64,000 nt of DNA from Galaxea fascicularis. Its lineage: Eukaryota; Cnidaria; Anthozoa; Scleractinia; Euphylliidae. The position numbers were made by a program, and so were the translations under genes. Positions 35,779 to 47,739 of the stretch are shown one piece after another. The notes below the pieces were generated by a model. The model did not search any database and had not been told where the DNA came from. It saw nothing but the letters and a program-made list of their open reading frames with translations. Every line of letters starts with the position of its first letter. Positions within the stretch are counted from its first letter, which is position 1. The stretch is taken from positions 10,601,481-10,665,480 of the forward strand of contig OX419347.1 in assembly GCA_948470475.1 (NCBI GenBank), in the 5' to 3' direction.

Positions 35779-36874
35779 TCAATATTTGGTACGGGAGCCT
35801 TTGTTGCGAATGATTGCATCAATTCTCTTGTTCATTGATGCGATTGTACTATCAATTAAACTATGATCAAGCTTTTGGAACGTTTGCACAATGCGTGCTG
35901 AAAATTGTTGATACGTTTCATAGCTGATGTTCTGTTTGATAGCATCTGCTTCTAATATTCTTTTAGCGATGTGGAATATATTTTCAATTGGATTTAAATC
36001 CGGACTACGTGGAGGAATAGCTAGTAGCTTCGCGCCTACTCTCTTCAATGCAACACGAGCCAGTGCACTGTTCTGACTCGGGTCACCATCTTGAATAAAC
36101 AACTTAGACGCTTTCTGCGATTCTCGAAACATACGTTGGAATTCGCGTCCAATGAGTGTCTTAAAGTATCTCCCGTTTAAGGAGCTGTATTGTTCACAAA
36201 GAATAACTCCTTTGCCGTAGCTTATTGCAACAAAAAATTTTGCTAAGCGCCCTCCTGATCCGCAGTGCCCGCCCTTCGCTGTACATCCGTGAGCTAATCC
36301 TTCCTCTGGCTTACGCCATATCTTTCCTATGGGAGCGCGTGCTTGATCGTAGGGGTTATATTTGTGAATAAAACTCACCCCGTCTAGGTAAAAGGCGATT
36401 TTTTTCTGTCCAAACATTCCCGTTGTAGTATTTCCTCATTGCCTTGGCAAATTGTACACGTCTTTTGAAGTCTGTTTTTAGTAATACACCCTTCTTTCTA
36501 CTATTCAAGTAACGATAGCCATTCGAATGAAGGAACCGTTGCACAGTGCGACAGGAAACTTCTCCAATATTCAAACCCGCTCTTTCCATTAGCCTTTTTA
36601 CAGTGAAATTCCCGTCTTCGTCACGTAAAGTGGTGATGTGCCTTAAAAGTTGACGTTGTTGACGAGCGCTCAACTTTCGTGGTCGTCCTGGTAATTTCTT
36701 TCTATTTGGCGCGCGACTTCTTTCCTTTGGTTTTAGCCCTTGCAAAATCCTATAAACACTGGATCGAGAAACACCACACTTCTCCATAATTTCACTTTGT
36801 CTCATCCCTCTATACCTCTGTGCAATGCGGACAAATACTCGAGTTTCTTCTGAGAATTTCCCTTTGAAAACCAT
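35779..36874 (-). CDS. Tc1/mariner-like DD34E transposase in two frames (U1)
   Basis: Cut-and-paste transposase of the Tc1/mariner class, about 367 residues across a frameshift. The N-terminal part (ATG at 36874) has a first HTH (GVSRSSVYRILQG), a GRPR hook and a second HTH (SCRTVQRFLHSNGY). The catalytic part has D1 in IAFYLDGVSF, D2 in FIQDGDPSQNS and E in SPDLNPIENIF, with 34 residues between D2 and E (DD34E). The frame changes at a run of seven A on the coding strand (plus 36399-36405): the upstream frame runs on for about 14 codons and stops, while the downstream frame resumes at IAFYLDG. Apart from this the domains are complete. A frame change by slippage, or a simple mutation, would explain it. 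Convergent with rep. Confidence 0.85.
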
Positions 36875-37370
36875 ATTGTACAATTTTTTTCACTTTTCAA
36901 AGCTTTTGTCACGTCACCACAAAATTACATAATCACCTGTCATTAGTGTCTGCTAATTACTACCTATTATGCATCGGTATAAATCGAAAGTGCCCATAGT
37001 GTAGATTAAATGATAACATAAAAGACTCCTGATGAAGCTTTCTTTTGAAGCCATTTAAACTGAAGTATTTCAGACGTCTGAGAGGGATTTGATGCGCTTT
37101 TGCTATTCTTGCTTGGAAAAAAACAAGAAACCTTTCGGACTTTATGCTTCGGAGTACACCCAAAATTTATACGATGTATTTGCTGAAATATACTTTTAAA
37201 TATATTTGGAGAGGAACTATTTTAGCAGTATTTGAAAATGGACCGATAAACAATATGCCTAAGAACATGAGCCAGCCACATGTCTTCTGCGGCCATGAAG
37301 GAATGTGTTATCTTTTAGCTGCTTGTTTGCATAATTTGTCGGTGTTCTCGTGTAAGCAGAGGTTAAAAAG

Positions 37371-38894
37371 ATGGAAATGCTCAAAGAAGATTATGATTCA
37401 GATGAATTTTCCGCAGAAGAAAGGAACGATGAAACATCACAAAGCCAAGACGGGGAGATGCACTCGCGCACTGTAAGGCAAGTGTATCTGATAACGTACA
37501 GCCAGGCGAATGAAGCTAGATTCCCAACAAGAGATTCTTTTGTGCAGGCGGTGTTGTTTTCATTCTCTAACACACCAGCGAAAGTTGTTCAGTGGTGTTG
37601 TTGCCTAGAAAGACACGCAGTTGAAGGTATCCATTATCATATGGCGGTCAAATTAAACAAAAATCAAAGATGGCTCCAGAGCAAGAAATCATTGCTTGAG
37701 AAATTTGGGATTTCTGTTCATTTTTCGGCGATTCACGCGAACTACTACAGTGCATGGCAATATGTTACAAAGGAAGATTCAGCGTTTATCCAGAGCGTTG
37801 GTCATCCAGATCTAACAAACTACTATCCACCAAGAACGAATTTAGCCTCTGTTGCTAACCACTCTAGGCGAGAAAAAAAGCAATCATCAGCATTGGATGA
37901 AGTGGTAGAGGAGACATTGTATGGCAATGATGAAGCTGAGCTTGAGAGTGGAGACAACAACGAGCACCTTCTTAACAGCGAGAAACGAAAGAAAAAACGA
38001 ATGTCATCCTACGAATTGTCTGAAATTGTAGTGGCTAGAAGGATTAAAACGAGAACGGAGTTGCTGGCACTTGCGCATGAACAGAAATTAGAGGGTAAAA
38101 CTGACATTGCAGAGTTTCTTGTCAACAGAGGTTCGAAGGTAGTTGCTGAAATTTTAGAAACCGCTTGGGAAATGGAAGCTGCCGAGAAAACTCTTGAACG
38201 GCAAAGGAAGAGTAGGTTACAGCTGTTAGAAGAGGCAAGACTGGGAGAATGTGTGGAGAACTGTAATGGTGATTGGTTAATATGTGCGCGCGAAGTATTA
38301 GAGAGAAACGGAGTTGAAGAGAGCTATTTTGCCGAGCAAGTTTATGAACTTTTAGACAAGGGTCGTGGAAAGTACAGGAACATTATGATTGTCGGAGTAG
38401 CTAATTGTGGGAAAACATTTTTACTTAACCCACTGAATGTTATTTACAACACATTTTCCAACCCAGCCTCTACAAGTTTCGCTTGGGTGGGAGCAGAGAA
38501 GGCGGAGATTCTATTTTTAAATGACTTCAGATGGACACCATCTGTTATACAATGGCATGATTTTTTACTTCTTTTGGAGGGCCAGCTTGTGCACCTACCA
38601 GCTCCTAAATCCCATTACGCTAAAGACATAGCTTTTACTGGCGATACCCCGATTTTTGCGACAGGAAAGAATCCTATTGTATTTGTTAAGAACGGGATGC
38701 TGGACGAAAAAGAAACAGATGATGAATGTGCGGTGGAAAATATTTCGTTTCCACGCACAAATCCCGCGAGAAAAGCAAAAGCAACTACATCCTTGTGGCA
38801 AATACTTTGCCACCTTGATTTTAGGAGAAAACGGGGACGAGTATCTCTAAAAGCCGAAGATTTACGACGAGTAACCACGATTAACCACGATTAA
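37371..38894 (+). CDS. Rep-like protein (U2, intact)
   Basis: Same 507-residue HUH-SF3 protein as in U1, with all endonuclease and helicase motifs. Thr at position 368 matches U3 and U4, so the U1 Ala is probably the newer state. Confidence 0.85.
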   Translation: MEMLKEDYDSDEFSAEERNDETSQSQDGEMHSRTVRQVYLITYSQANEARFPTRDSFVQAVLFSFSNTPAKVVQWCCCLERHAVEGIHYHMAVKLNKNQRWLQSKKSLLEKFGISVHFSAIHANYYSAWQYVTKEDSAFIQSVGHPDLTNYYPPRTNLASVANHSRREKKQSSALDEVVEETLYGNDEAELESGDNNEHLLNSEKRKKKRMSSYELSEIVVARRIKTRTELLALAHEQKLEGKTDIAEFLVNRGSKVVAEILETAWEMEAAEKTLERQRKSRLQLLEEARLGECVENCNGDWLICAREVLERNGVEESYFAEQVYELLDKGRGKYRNIMIVGVANCGKTFLLNPLNVIYNTFSNPASTSFAWVGAEKAEILFLNDFRWTPSVIQWHDFLLLLEGQLVHLPAPKSHYAKDIAFTGDTPIFATGKNPIVFVKNGMLDEKETDDECAVENISFPRTNPARKAKATTSLWQILCHLDFRRKRGRVSLKAEDLRRVTTINHD

Positions 38895-38959
38895 CCACAA
38901 CTATGAAAAAAGCCAAGGAGTGTGTATTGTTTATCCCTGTGGTTAATCGTGGTTAATCG
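38878..38959. promoter_or_regulatory. iteron hairpin (U2)
   Basis: Same 22-base arms and 38-base loop as U1. Confidence 0.55.
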
Positions 38960-39237
38960 TTCAATCTCACTCTATACAATGTTTTTCGATTCTTTTAATG
39001 CGTTGTTTATTGCAAAGACGTCACGTTAAGATGCTGTATATTTGAAATTCATATGCGAACATAAATATGAAGAAGAAATACCATGAAAACAAACAGTTCA
39101 TTGTACATTATGTAACGTTAACTTAGAATATATCATGCCTTCTTGTCCCGTAAAAGTTTAACTTTCATACTTGATGCCACGGTATACATAACCACAAATT
39201 CAGAGGTTTTCTTTAGTTTAATGGAGTGTACCGCTTA

Positions 39238-40333
39238 TCAATATTTGGTACGGGAGCCTTTGTTGCGAATGATTGCATCAATTCTCTTGTTCATTGATGC
39301 GATTGTACTATCAATTAAACTATGATCAAGCTTTTGGAACGTTTGCACAATGCGTGCTGAAAATTGTTGATACGTTTCATAGCTGATGTTCTGTTTGATA
39401 GCATCTGCTTCTAATATTCTTTTAGCGATGTGGAATATATTTTCAATTGGATTTAAATCCGGACTACGTGGAGGAATAGCTAGTAGCTTCGCGCCTACTC
39501 TCTTCAATGCAACACGAGCCAGTGCACTGTTCTGACTCGGGTCACCATCTTGAATAAACAACTTAGACGCTTTCTGCGATTCTCGAAACATACGTTGGAA
39601 TTCGCGTCCAATGAGTGTCTTAAAGTATCTCCCGTTTAAGGAGCTGTATTGTTCACAAAGAATAACTCCTTTGCCGTAGCTTATTGCAACAAAAAATTTT
39701 GCTAAGCGCCCTCCTGATCCGCAGTGCCCGCCCTTCGCTGTACATCCGTGAGCTAATCCTTCCTCTGGCTTACGCCATATCTTTCCTATGGGAGCGCGTG
39801 CTTGATCGTAGGGGTTATATTTGTGAATAAAACTCACCCCGTCTAGGTAAAAGGCGATTTTTTTCTGTCCAAACATTCCCGTTGTAGTATTTCCTCATTG
39901 CCTTGGCAAATTGTACACGTCTTTTGAAGTCTGTTTTTAGTAATACACCCTTCTTTCTACTATTCAAGTAACGATAGCCATTCGAATGAAGGAACCGTTG
40001 CACAGTGCGACAGGAAACTTCTCCAATATTCAAACCCGCTCTTTCCATTAGCCTTTTTACAGTGAAATTCCCGTCTTCGTCACGTAAAGTGGTGATGTGC
40101 CTTAAAAGTTGACGTTGTTGACGAGCGCTCAACTTTCGTGGTCGTCCTGGTAATTTCTTTCTATTTGGCGCGCGACTTCTTTCCTTTGGTTTTAGCCCTT
40201 GCAAAATCCTATAAACACTGGATCGAGAAACACCACACTTCTCCATAATTTCACTTTGTCTCATCCCTCTATACCTCTGTGCAATGCGGACAAATACTCG
40301 AGTTTCTTCTGAGAATTTCCCTTTGAAAACCAT
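39238..40333 (-). CDS. Tc1/mariner-like transposase in two frames (U2)
   Basis: Protein parts identical to U1, with the seven-A frame change at 39858-39864. Confidence 0.85.
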
Positions 40334-40534
40334 ATTGTACAATTTTTTTCACTTTTCAAAGCTTTTGTCACGTCACCACAAAATTACATAATCACCTGTC
40401 ATTAGTGTCTGCTAATTACTACCTATTATGCATCGGTATAAATCGAAAGTGCCCATAGTGTAGATTAAATGATAACATAAAAGACTCCTGATGAAGCTTT
40501 CTTTTGAAGCCATTTAAACTGAAGTATTTCAGAC

Positions 40535-40806
40535 AATCGGCGTCAAAATTGTTGACACATTTCCCTTTTTAAACCCCTATTTCGTCAAGGTTCTCCCTCT
40601 TTGCCCCCCTCGCTTGTCCTGTCAGCCCCCCTCCCCCCAAAACAGTGTTGTGAGGCAATTGCTGCCATCTGGACGTACAAGCAAGCAACATTGCATGGGG
40701 GAGCGGGGTGTTTTCACAGTTTATTACTCTATGAAAACAGTGGTGTCATTTGGTAAACTAAAACTACTATAGAAACACAATGTGTCAACTAATTATGTCG
40801 CCGATA
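40535..40806. mobile_element. M2: 272-bp MITE-like repeat between unit pairs
   Basis: Same as M1 with small differences (GTTGACACATT at the left end, CCGATA at the right end). Joins U2 and U3 with no spare bases on either side. Confidence 0.8.
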
Positions 40807-41101
40807 GTCTGAGAGGGATTTGATGCGCTTTTGCTATTCTTGCTTGGAAAAAAACAAGAAACCTTTCGGACTTTATGCTTCGGAGTACACCCAAAATTTA
40901 TACGATGTATTTGCTGAAATATACTTTTAAATATATTTGGAGAGGAACTATTTTAGCAGTATTTGAAAATGGACCGATAAACAATATGCCTAAGAACATG
41001 AGCCAGCCACATGTCTTCTGCGGCCATGAAGGAATGTGTTATCTTTTAGCTGCTTGTTTGCATAATTTGTCGGTGTTCTCGTGTAAGCAGAGGTTAAAAA
41101 G

Positions 41102-42635
41102 ATGGAAATGCTCAAAGAAGATTATGATTCAGATGAATTTTCCGCAGAAGAAAGGAACGATGAAACATCACAAAGCCAAGACGGGGAGATGCACTCGCGC
41201 ACTGTAAGGCAAGTGTATCTGATAACGTACAGCCAGGCGAATGAAGCTAGATTCCCAACAAGAGATTCTTTTGTGCAGGCGGTGTTGTTTTCATTCTCTA
41301 ACACACCAGCGAAAGTTGTTCAGTGGTGTTGTTGCCTAGAAAGACACGCAGTTGAAGGTATCCATTATCATATGGCGGTCAAATTAAACAAAAATCAAAG
41401 ATGGCTCCAGAGCAAGAAATCATTGCTTGAGAAATTTGGGATTTCTGTTCATTTTTCGGCGATTCACGCGAACTACTACAGTGCATGGCAATATGTTACA
41501 AAGGAAGATTCAGCGTTTATCCAGAGCGTTGGTCATCCAGATCTAACAAACTACTATCCACCAAGAACGAATTTAGCCTCTGTTGCTAACCACTCTAGGC
41601 GAGAAAAAAAGCAATCATCAGCATTGGATGAAGTGGTAGAGGAGACATTGTATGGCAATGATGAAGCTGAGCTTGAGAGTGGAGACAACCTAACAACGAG
41701 CACCTTCTTAACAGCGAGAAACGAAAGAAAAAACGAATGTCATCCTACGAATTGTCTGAAATTGTAGTGGCTAGAAGGATTAAAACGAGAACGGAGTTGC
41801 TGGCACTTGCGCATGAACAGAAATTAGAGGGTAAAACTGACATTGCAGAGTTTCTTGTCAACAGAGGTTCGAAGGTAGTTGCTGAAATTTTAGAAACCGC
41901 TTGGGAAATGGAAGCTGCCGAGAAAACTCTTGAACGGCAAAGGAAGAGTAGGTTACAGCTGTTAGAAGAGGCAAGACTGGGAGAATGTGTGGAGAACTGT
42001 AATGGTGATTGGTTAATATGTGCGCGCGAAGTATTAGTCAAGAGAGAAACGGAGTTGAAGAGAGCTATTTTGCCGAGCAAGTTTATGAACTTTTAGACAA
42101 GGGTCGTGGAAAGTACAGGAACATTATGATTGTCGGAGTAGCTAATTGTGGGAAAACATTTTTACTTAACCCACTGAATGTTATTTACAACACATTTTCC
42201 AACCCAGCCTCTACAAGTTTCGCTTGGGTGGGAGCAGAGAAGGCGGAGATTCTATTTTTAAATGACTTCAGATGGACACCATCTGTTATACAATGGCATG
42301 ATTTTTTACTTCTTTTGGAGGGCCAGCTTGTGTACCTACCAGCTCCTAAATCCCATTACGCTAAAGACATAGCTTTTACTGGCGATACCCCGATTTTTGC
42401 GACAGGAAAGAATCCTATTGTATTTGTTAAGAACGGGATGCTGGACGAAAAAGAAACAGATGATGAATGTGCGGTGGAAAATATTTCGTTTCCACGCACA
42501 AATCCCGCGAGAAAAGCAAAAGCAACTACATCCTTGTGGCAAATACTTTGCCACCTTGATTTTAGGAGAAAACGGGGACGAGTATCTCTAAAAGCCGAAG
42601 ATTTACGACGAGTAACCACGATTAACCACGATTAA
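41102..42635 (+). pseudogene. Rep-like protein broken by two 5-bp insertions (U3)
   Basis: The insertion at 41690-41694 shifts the frame soon after the endonuclease domain, so the protein would end after 221 residues, with the HUH domain whole and the helicase lost. A second insertion at 42038-42042 lies just before the helicase; the two add ten bases and do not restore the frame. The helicase part stays open from about 42045 to 42635. Confidence 0.85.
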
Positions 42636-42700
42636 CCACAACTATGAAAAAAGCCAAGGAGTGTGTATTGTTTATCCCTGTGGTTAATCGTGGTTAATCG
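42619..42700. promoter_or_regulatory. iteron hairpin (U3)
   Basis: Same arms as U1. Confidence 0.55.
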
Positions 42701-42978
42701 TTCAATCTCACTCTATACAATGTTTTTCGATTCTTTTAATGCGTTGTTTATTGCAAAGACGTCACGTTAAGATGCTGTATATTTGAAATTCATATGCGAA
42801 CATAAATATGAAGAAGAAATACCATGAAAACAAACAGTTCATTGTACATTATGTAACGTTAACTTAGAATATATCATGCCTTCTTGTCCCGTAAAAGTTT
42901 AACTTTCATACTTGATGCCACGGTATACATAACCACAAATTCAGAGGTTTTCTTTAGTTTAATGGAGTGTACCGCTTA

Positions 42979-44074
42979 TCAATATTTGGTACGGGAGCCT
43001 TTGTTGCGAATGATTGCATCAATTCTCTTGTTCATTGATGCGATTGTACTATCAATTAAACTATGATCAAGCTTTTGGAACGTTTGCACAATGCGTGCTG
43101 AAAATTGTTGATACGTTTCATAGCTGATGTTTTGTTTGATAGCATCTGCTTCTAATATTCTTTTAGCGATGTGGAATATATTTTCAATTGGATTTAAATC
43201 CGGACTACGTGGAGGAATAGCTAGTAGCTTCGCGCCTACTCTCTTCAATGCAACACGAGCCAGTGCACTGTTCTGACTCGGGTCACCATCTTGAATAAAC
43301 AACTTAGACGCTTTCTGCGATTCTCGAAACATACGTTGGAATTCGCGTCCAATGAGTGTCTTAAAGTATCTCCCGTTTAAGGAGCTGTATTGTTCACAAA
43401 GAATAACTCCTTTGCCGTAGCTTATTGCAACAAAAAATTTTGCTAAGCGCCCTCCTGATCCGCAGTGCCCGCCCTTCGCTGTACATCCGTGAGCTAATCC
43501 TTCCTCTGGCTTACGCCATATCTTTCCTATGGGAGCGCGTGCTTGATCGTAGGGGTTATATTTGTGAATAAAACTCACCCCGTCTAGGTAAAAGGCGATT
43601 TTTTTCTGTCCAAACATTCCCGTTGTAGTATTTCCTCATTGCCTTGGCAAATTGTACACGTCTTTTGAAGTCTGTTTTTAGTAATACACCCTTCTTTCTA
43701 CTATTCAAGAAACGATAGCCATTCGAATGAAGGAACCGTTGCACAGTGCGACAGGAAACTTCTCCAATATTCAAACCCGCTCTTTCCATTAGCCTTTTTA
43801 CAGTGAAATTCCCGTCTTCGTCACGTAAAGTGGTGATGTGCCTTAAAAGTTGACGTTGTTGACGAGCGCTCAACTTTCGTGGTCGTCCTGGTAATTTCTT
43901 TCTATTTGGCGCGCGACTTCTTTCCTTTGGTTTTAGCCCTTGCAAAATCCTATAAACACTGGATCGAGAAACACCACACTTCTCCATAATTTCACTTTGT
44001 CTCATCCCTCTATACCTCTGTGCAATGCGGACAAATACTCGAGTTTCTTCTGAGAATTTCCCTTTGAAAACCAT
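42979..44074 (-). CDS. Tc1/mariner-like transposase in two frames (U3)
   Basis: Same as U1 except Phe for Tyr after HSNGYR in the second HTH region. Seven-A frame change at 43599-43605. Confidence 0.85.
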
Positions 44075-44570
44075 ATTGTACAATTTTTTTCACTTTTCAA
44101 AGCTTTTGTCACGTCACCACAAAATTACATAATCACCTGTCATTAGTGTCTGCTAATTACTACCTATTATGCATCGGTATAAATCGAAAGTGCCCATAGT
44201 GTAGATTAAATGATAACATAAAAGACTCCTGATGAAGCTTTCTTTTGAAGCCATTTAAACTGAAGTATTTCAGACGTCTGAGAGGGATTTGATGCGCTTT
44301 TGCTATTCTTGCTTGGAAAAAAACAAGAAACCTTTCGGACTTTATGCTTCGGAGTACACCCAAAATTTATACGATGTATTTGCTGAAATATACTTTTAAA
44401 TATATTTGGAGAGGAACTATTTTAGCAGTATTTGAAAATGGACCGATAAACAATATGCCTAAGAACATGAGCCAGCCACATGTCTTCTGCGGCCATGAAG
44501 GAATGTGTTATCTTTTAGCTGCTTGTTTGCATAATTTGTCGGTGTTCTCGTGTAAGCAGAGGTTAAAAAG

Positions 44571-46099
44571 ATGGAAATGCTCAAAGAAGATTATGATTCA
44601 GATGAATTTTCCGCAGAAGAAAGGAACGATGAAACATCACAAAGCCAAGACGGGGAGATGCACTCGCGCACTGTAAGGCAAGTGTATCTGATAACGTACA
44701 GCCAGGCGAATGAAGCTAGATTCCCAACAAGAGATTCTTTTGTGCAGGCGGTGTTGTTTTCATTCTCTAACACACCAGCGAAAGTTGTTCAGTGGTGTTG
44801 TTGCCTAGAAAGACACGCAGTTGAAGGTATCCATTATCATATGGCGGTCAAATTAAACAAAAATCAAAGATGGCTCCAGAGCAAGAAATCATTGCTTGAG
44901 AAATTTGGGATTTCTGTTCATTTTTCGGCGATTCACGCGAACTACTACAGTGCATGGCAATATGTTACAAAGGAAGATTCAGCGTTTATCCAGAGCGTTG
45001 GTCATCCAGATCTAACAAACTACTATCCACCAAGAACGAATTTAGCCTCTGTTGCTAACCACTCTAGGCGAGAAAAAAAGCAATCATCAGCATTGGATGA
45101 AGTGGTAGAGGAGACATTGTATGGCAATGATGAAGCTGAGCTTGAGAGTGGAGACAACAACGAGCACCTTCTTAACAGCGAGAAACGAAAGAAAAAACGA
45201 ATGTCATCCTACGAATTGTCTGAAATTGTAGTGGCTAGAAGGATTAAAACGAGAACGGAGTTGCTGGCACTTGCGCATGAACAGAAATTAGAGGGTAAAA
45301 CTGACATTGCAGAGTTTCTTGTCAACAGAGGTTCGAAGGTAGTTGCTGAAATTTTAGAAACCGCTTGGGAAATGGAAGCTGCCGAGAAAACTCTTGAACG
45401 GCAAAGGAAGAGTAGGTTACAGCTGTTAGAAGAGGCAAGACTGGGAGAATGTGTGGAGAACTGTAATGGTGATTGGTTAATATGTGCGCGCGAAGTATTA
45501 GTCAAGAGAGAAACGGAGTTGAAGAGAGCTATTTTGCCGAGCAAGTTTATGAACTTTTAGACAAGGGTCGTGGAAAGTACAGGAACATTATGATTGTCGG
45601 AGTAGCTAATTGTGGGAAAACATTTTTACTTAACCCACTGAATGTTATTTACAACACATTTTCCAACCCAGCCTCTACAAGTTTCGCTTGGGTGGGAGCA
45701 GAGAAGGCGGAGATTCTATTTTTAAATGACTTCAGATGGACACCATCTGTTATACAATGGCATGATTTTTTACTTCTTTTGGAGGGCCAGCTTGTGCACC
45801 TACCAGCTCCTAAATCCCATTACGCTAAAGACATAGCTTTTACTGGCGATACCCCGATTTTTGCGACAGGAAAGAATCCTATTGTATTTGTTAAGAACGG
45901 GATGCTGGACGAAAAAGAAACAGATGATGAATGTGCGGTGGAAAATATTTCGTTTCCACGCACAAATCCCGCGAGAAAAGCAAAAGCAACTACATCCTTG
46001 TGGCAAATACTTTGCCACCTTGATTTTAGGAGAAAACGGGGACGAGTATCTCTAAAAGCCGAAGATTTACGACGAGTAACCACGATTAACCACGATTAA
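44571..46099 (+). pseudogene. Rep-like protein broken by one 5-bp insertion (U4)
   Basis: The insertion at 45502-45506 ends the first frame after 329 residues, so the endonuclease and linker are whole and the SF3 helicase is separated into another frame (open to 46099). Confidence 0.85.
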
Positions 46100-46164
46100 C
46101 CACAACTATGAAAAAAGCCAAGGAGTGTGTATTGTTTATCCCTGTGGTTAATCGTGGTTAATCG
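46083..46164. promoter_or_regulatory. iteron hairpin (U4)
   Basis: Same arms as U1. Confidence 0.55.
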
Positions 46165-46442
46165 TTCAATCTCACTCTATACAATGTTTTTCGATTCTTT
46201 TAATGCGTTGTTTATTGCAAAGACGTCACGTTAAGATGCTGTATATTTGAAATTCATATGCGAACATAAATATGAAGAAGAAATACCATGAAAACAAACA
46301 GTTCATTGTACATTATGTAACGTTAACTTAGAATATATCATGCCTTCTTGTCCCGTAAAAGTTTAACTTTCATACTTGATGCCACGGTATACATAACCAC
46401 AAATTCAGAGGTTTTCTTTAGTTTAATGGAGTGTACCGCTTA

Positions 46443-47538
46443 TCAATATTTGGTACGGGAGCCTTTGTTGCGAATGATTGCATCAATTCTCTTGTTCATT
46501 GATGCGATTGTACTATCAATTAAACTATGATCAAGCTTTTGGAACGTTTGCACAATGCGTGCTGAAAATTGTTGATACGTTTCATAGCTGATGTTCTGTT
46601 TGATAGCATCTGCTTCTAATATTCTTTTAGCGATGTGGAATATATTTTCAATTGGATTTAAATCCGGACTACGTGGAGGAATAGCTAGTAGCTTCGCGCC
46701 TACTCTCTTCAATGCAACACGAGCCAGTGCACTGTTCTGACTCGGGTCACCATCTTGAATAAACAACTTAGACGCTTTCTGCGATTCTCGAAACATACGT
46801 TGGAATTCGCGTCCAATGAGTGTCTTAAAGTATCTCCCGTTTAAGGAGCTGTATTGTTCACAAAGAATAACTCCTTTGCCGTAGCTTATTGCAACAAAAA
46901 ATTTTGCTAAGCGCCCTCCTGATCCGCAGTGCCCGCCCTTCGCTGTACATCCGTGAGCTAATCCTTCCTCTGGCTTACGCCATATCTTTCCTATGGGAGC
47001 GCGTGCTTGATCGTAGGGGTTATATTTGTGAATAAAACTCACCCCGTCTAGGTAAAAGGCGATTTTTTTCTGTCCAAACATTCCCGTTGTAGTATTTCCT
47101 CATTGCCTTGGCAAATTGTACACGTCTTTTGAAGTCTGTTTTTAGTAATACACCCTTCTTTCTACTATTCAAGTAACGATAGCCATTCGAATGAAGGAAC
47201 CGTTGCACAGTGCGACAGGAAACTTCTCCAATATTCAAACCCGCTCTTTCCATTAGCCTTTTTACAGTGAAATTCCCGTCTTCGTCACGTAAAGTGGTGA
47301 TGTGCCTTAAAAGTTGACGTTGTTGACGAGCGCTCAACTTTCGTGGTCGTCCTGGTAATTTCTTTCTATTTGGCGCGCGACTTCTTTCCTTTGGTTTTAG
47401 CCCTTGCAAAATCCTATAAACACTGGATCGAGAAACACCACACTTCTCCATAATTTCACTTTGTCTCATCCCTCTATACCTCTGTGCAATGCGGACAAAT
47501 ACTCGAGTTTCTTCTGAGAATTTCCCTTTGAAAACCAT
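46443..47538 (-). CDS. Tc1/mariner-like transposase in two frames (U4)
   Basis: Protein parts identical to U1 and U2, with the seven-A frame change at 47063-47069. Confidence 0.85.
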
Positions 47539-47739
47539 ATTGTACAATTTTTTTCACTTTTCAAAGCTTTTGTCACGTCACCACAAAATTACATAATCAC
47601 CTGTCATTAGTGTCTGCTAATTACTACCTATTATGCATCGGTATAAATCGAAAGTGCCCATAGTGTAGATTAAATGATAACATAAAAGACTCCTGATGAA
47701 GCTTTCTTTTGAAGCCATTTAAACTGAAGTATTTCAGAC

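Larger units (their letters stand above)
33617..37075 (+). mobile_element. unit U1 of the Rep-plus-Tc1 element (3,459 bp)
   Basis: Starts GTCTGAGAGGGATTTG and ends CTGAAGTATTTCAGAC, so only six terminal bases (GTCTGA) are inverted repeats. Contents in order: ~295 bp leader, rep on plus, hairpin over the rep stop, ~280 bp spacer, Tc1-like transposase on minus, ~200 bp tail. Boundaries were set by comparing what lies outside each of the four copies. No target duplication flanks the unit. Confidence 0.85.
37076..40534 (+). mobile_element. unit U2 (3,459 bp), abutting U1
   Basis: Follows U1 directly; the junction reads TCAGACGTCTGA, a perfect 12-bp palindrome. In rep I found a single difference from U1 (residue 368 Thr instead of Ala). 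Ends against M2. Confidence 0.85.
40807..44275 (+). mobile_element. unit U3 (3,469 bp)
   Basis: Ten bases longer than U1 because of two 5-base insertions in rep. Also has a Tyr-to-Phe change and a silent change in the transposase and His-to-Tyr in the rep helicase, making it the most diverged copy. Confidence 0.85.
44276..47739 (+). mobile_element. unit U4 (3,464 bp), abutting U3
   Basis: Junction with U3 is again TCAGACGTCTGA. Carries only the second of the two U3 insertions. Confidence 0.85.
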
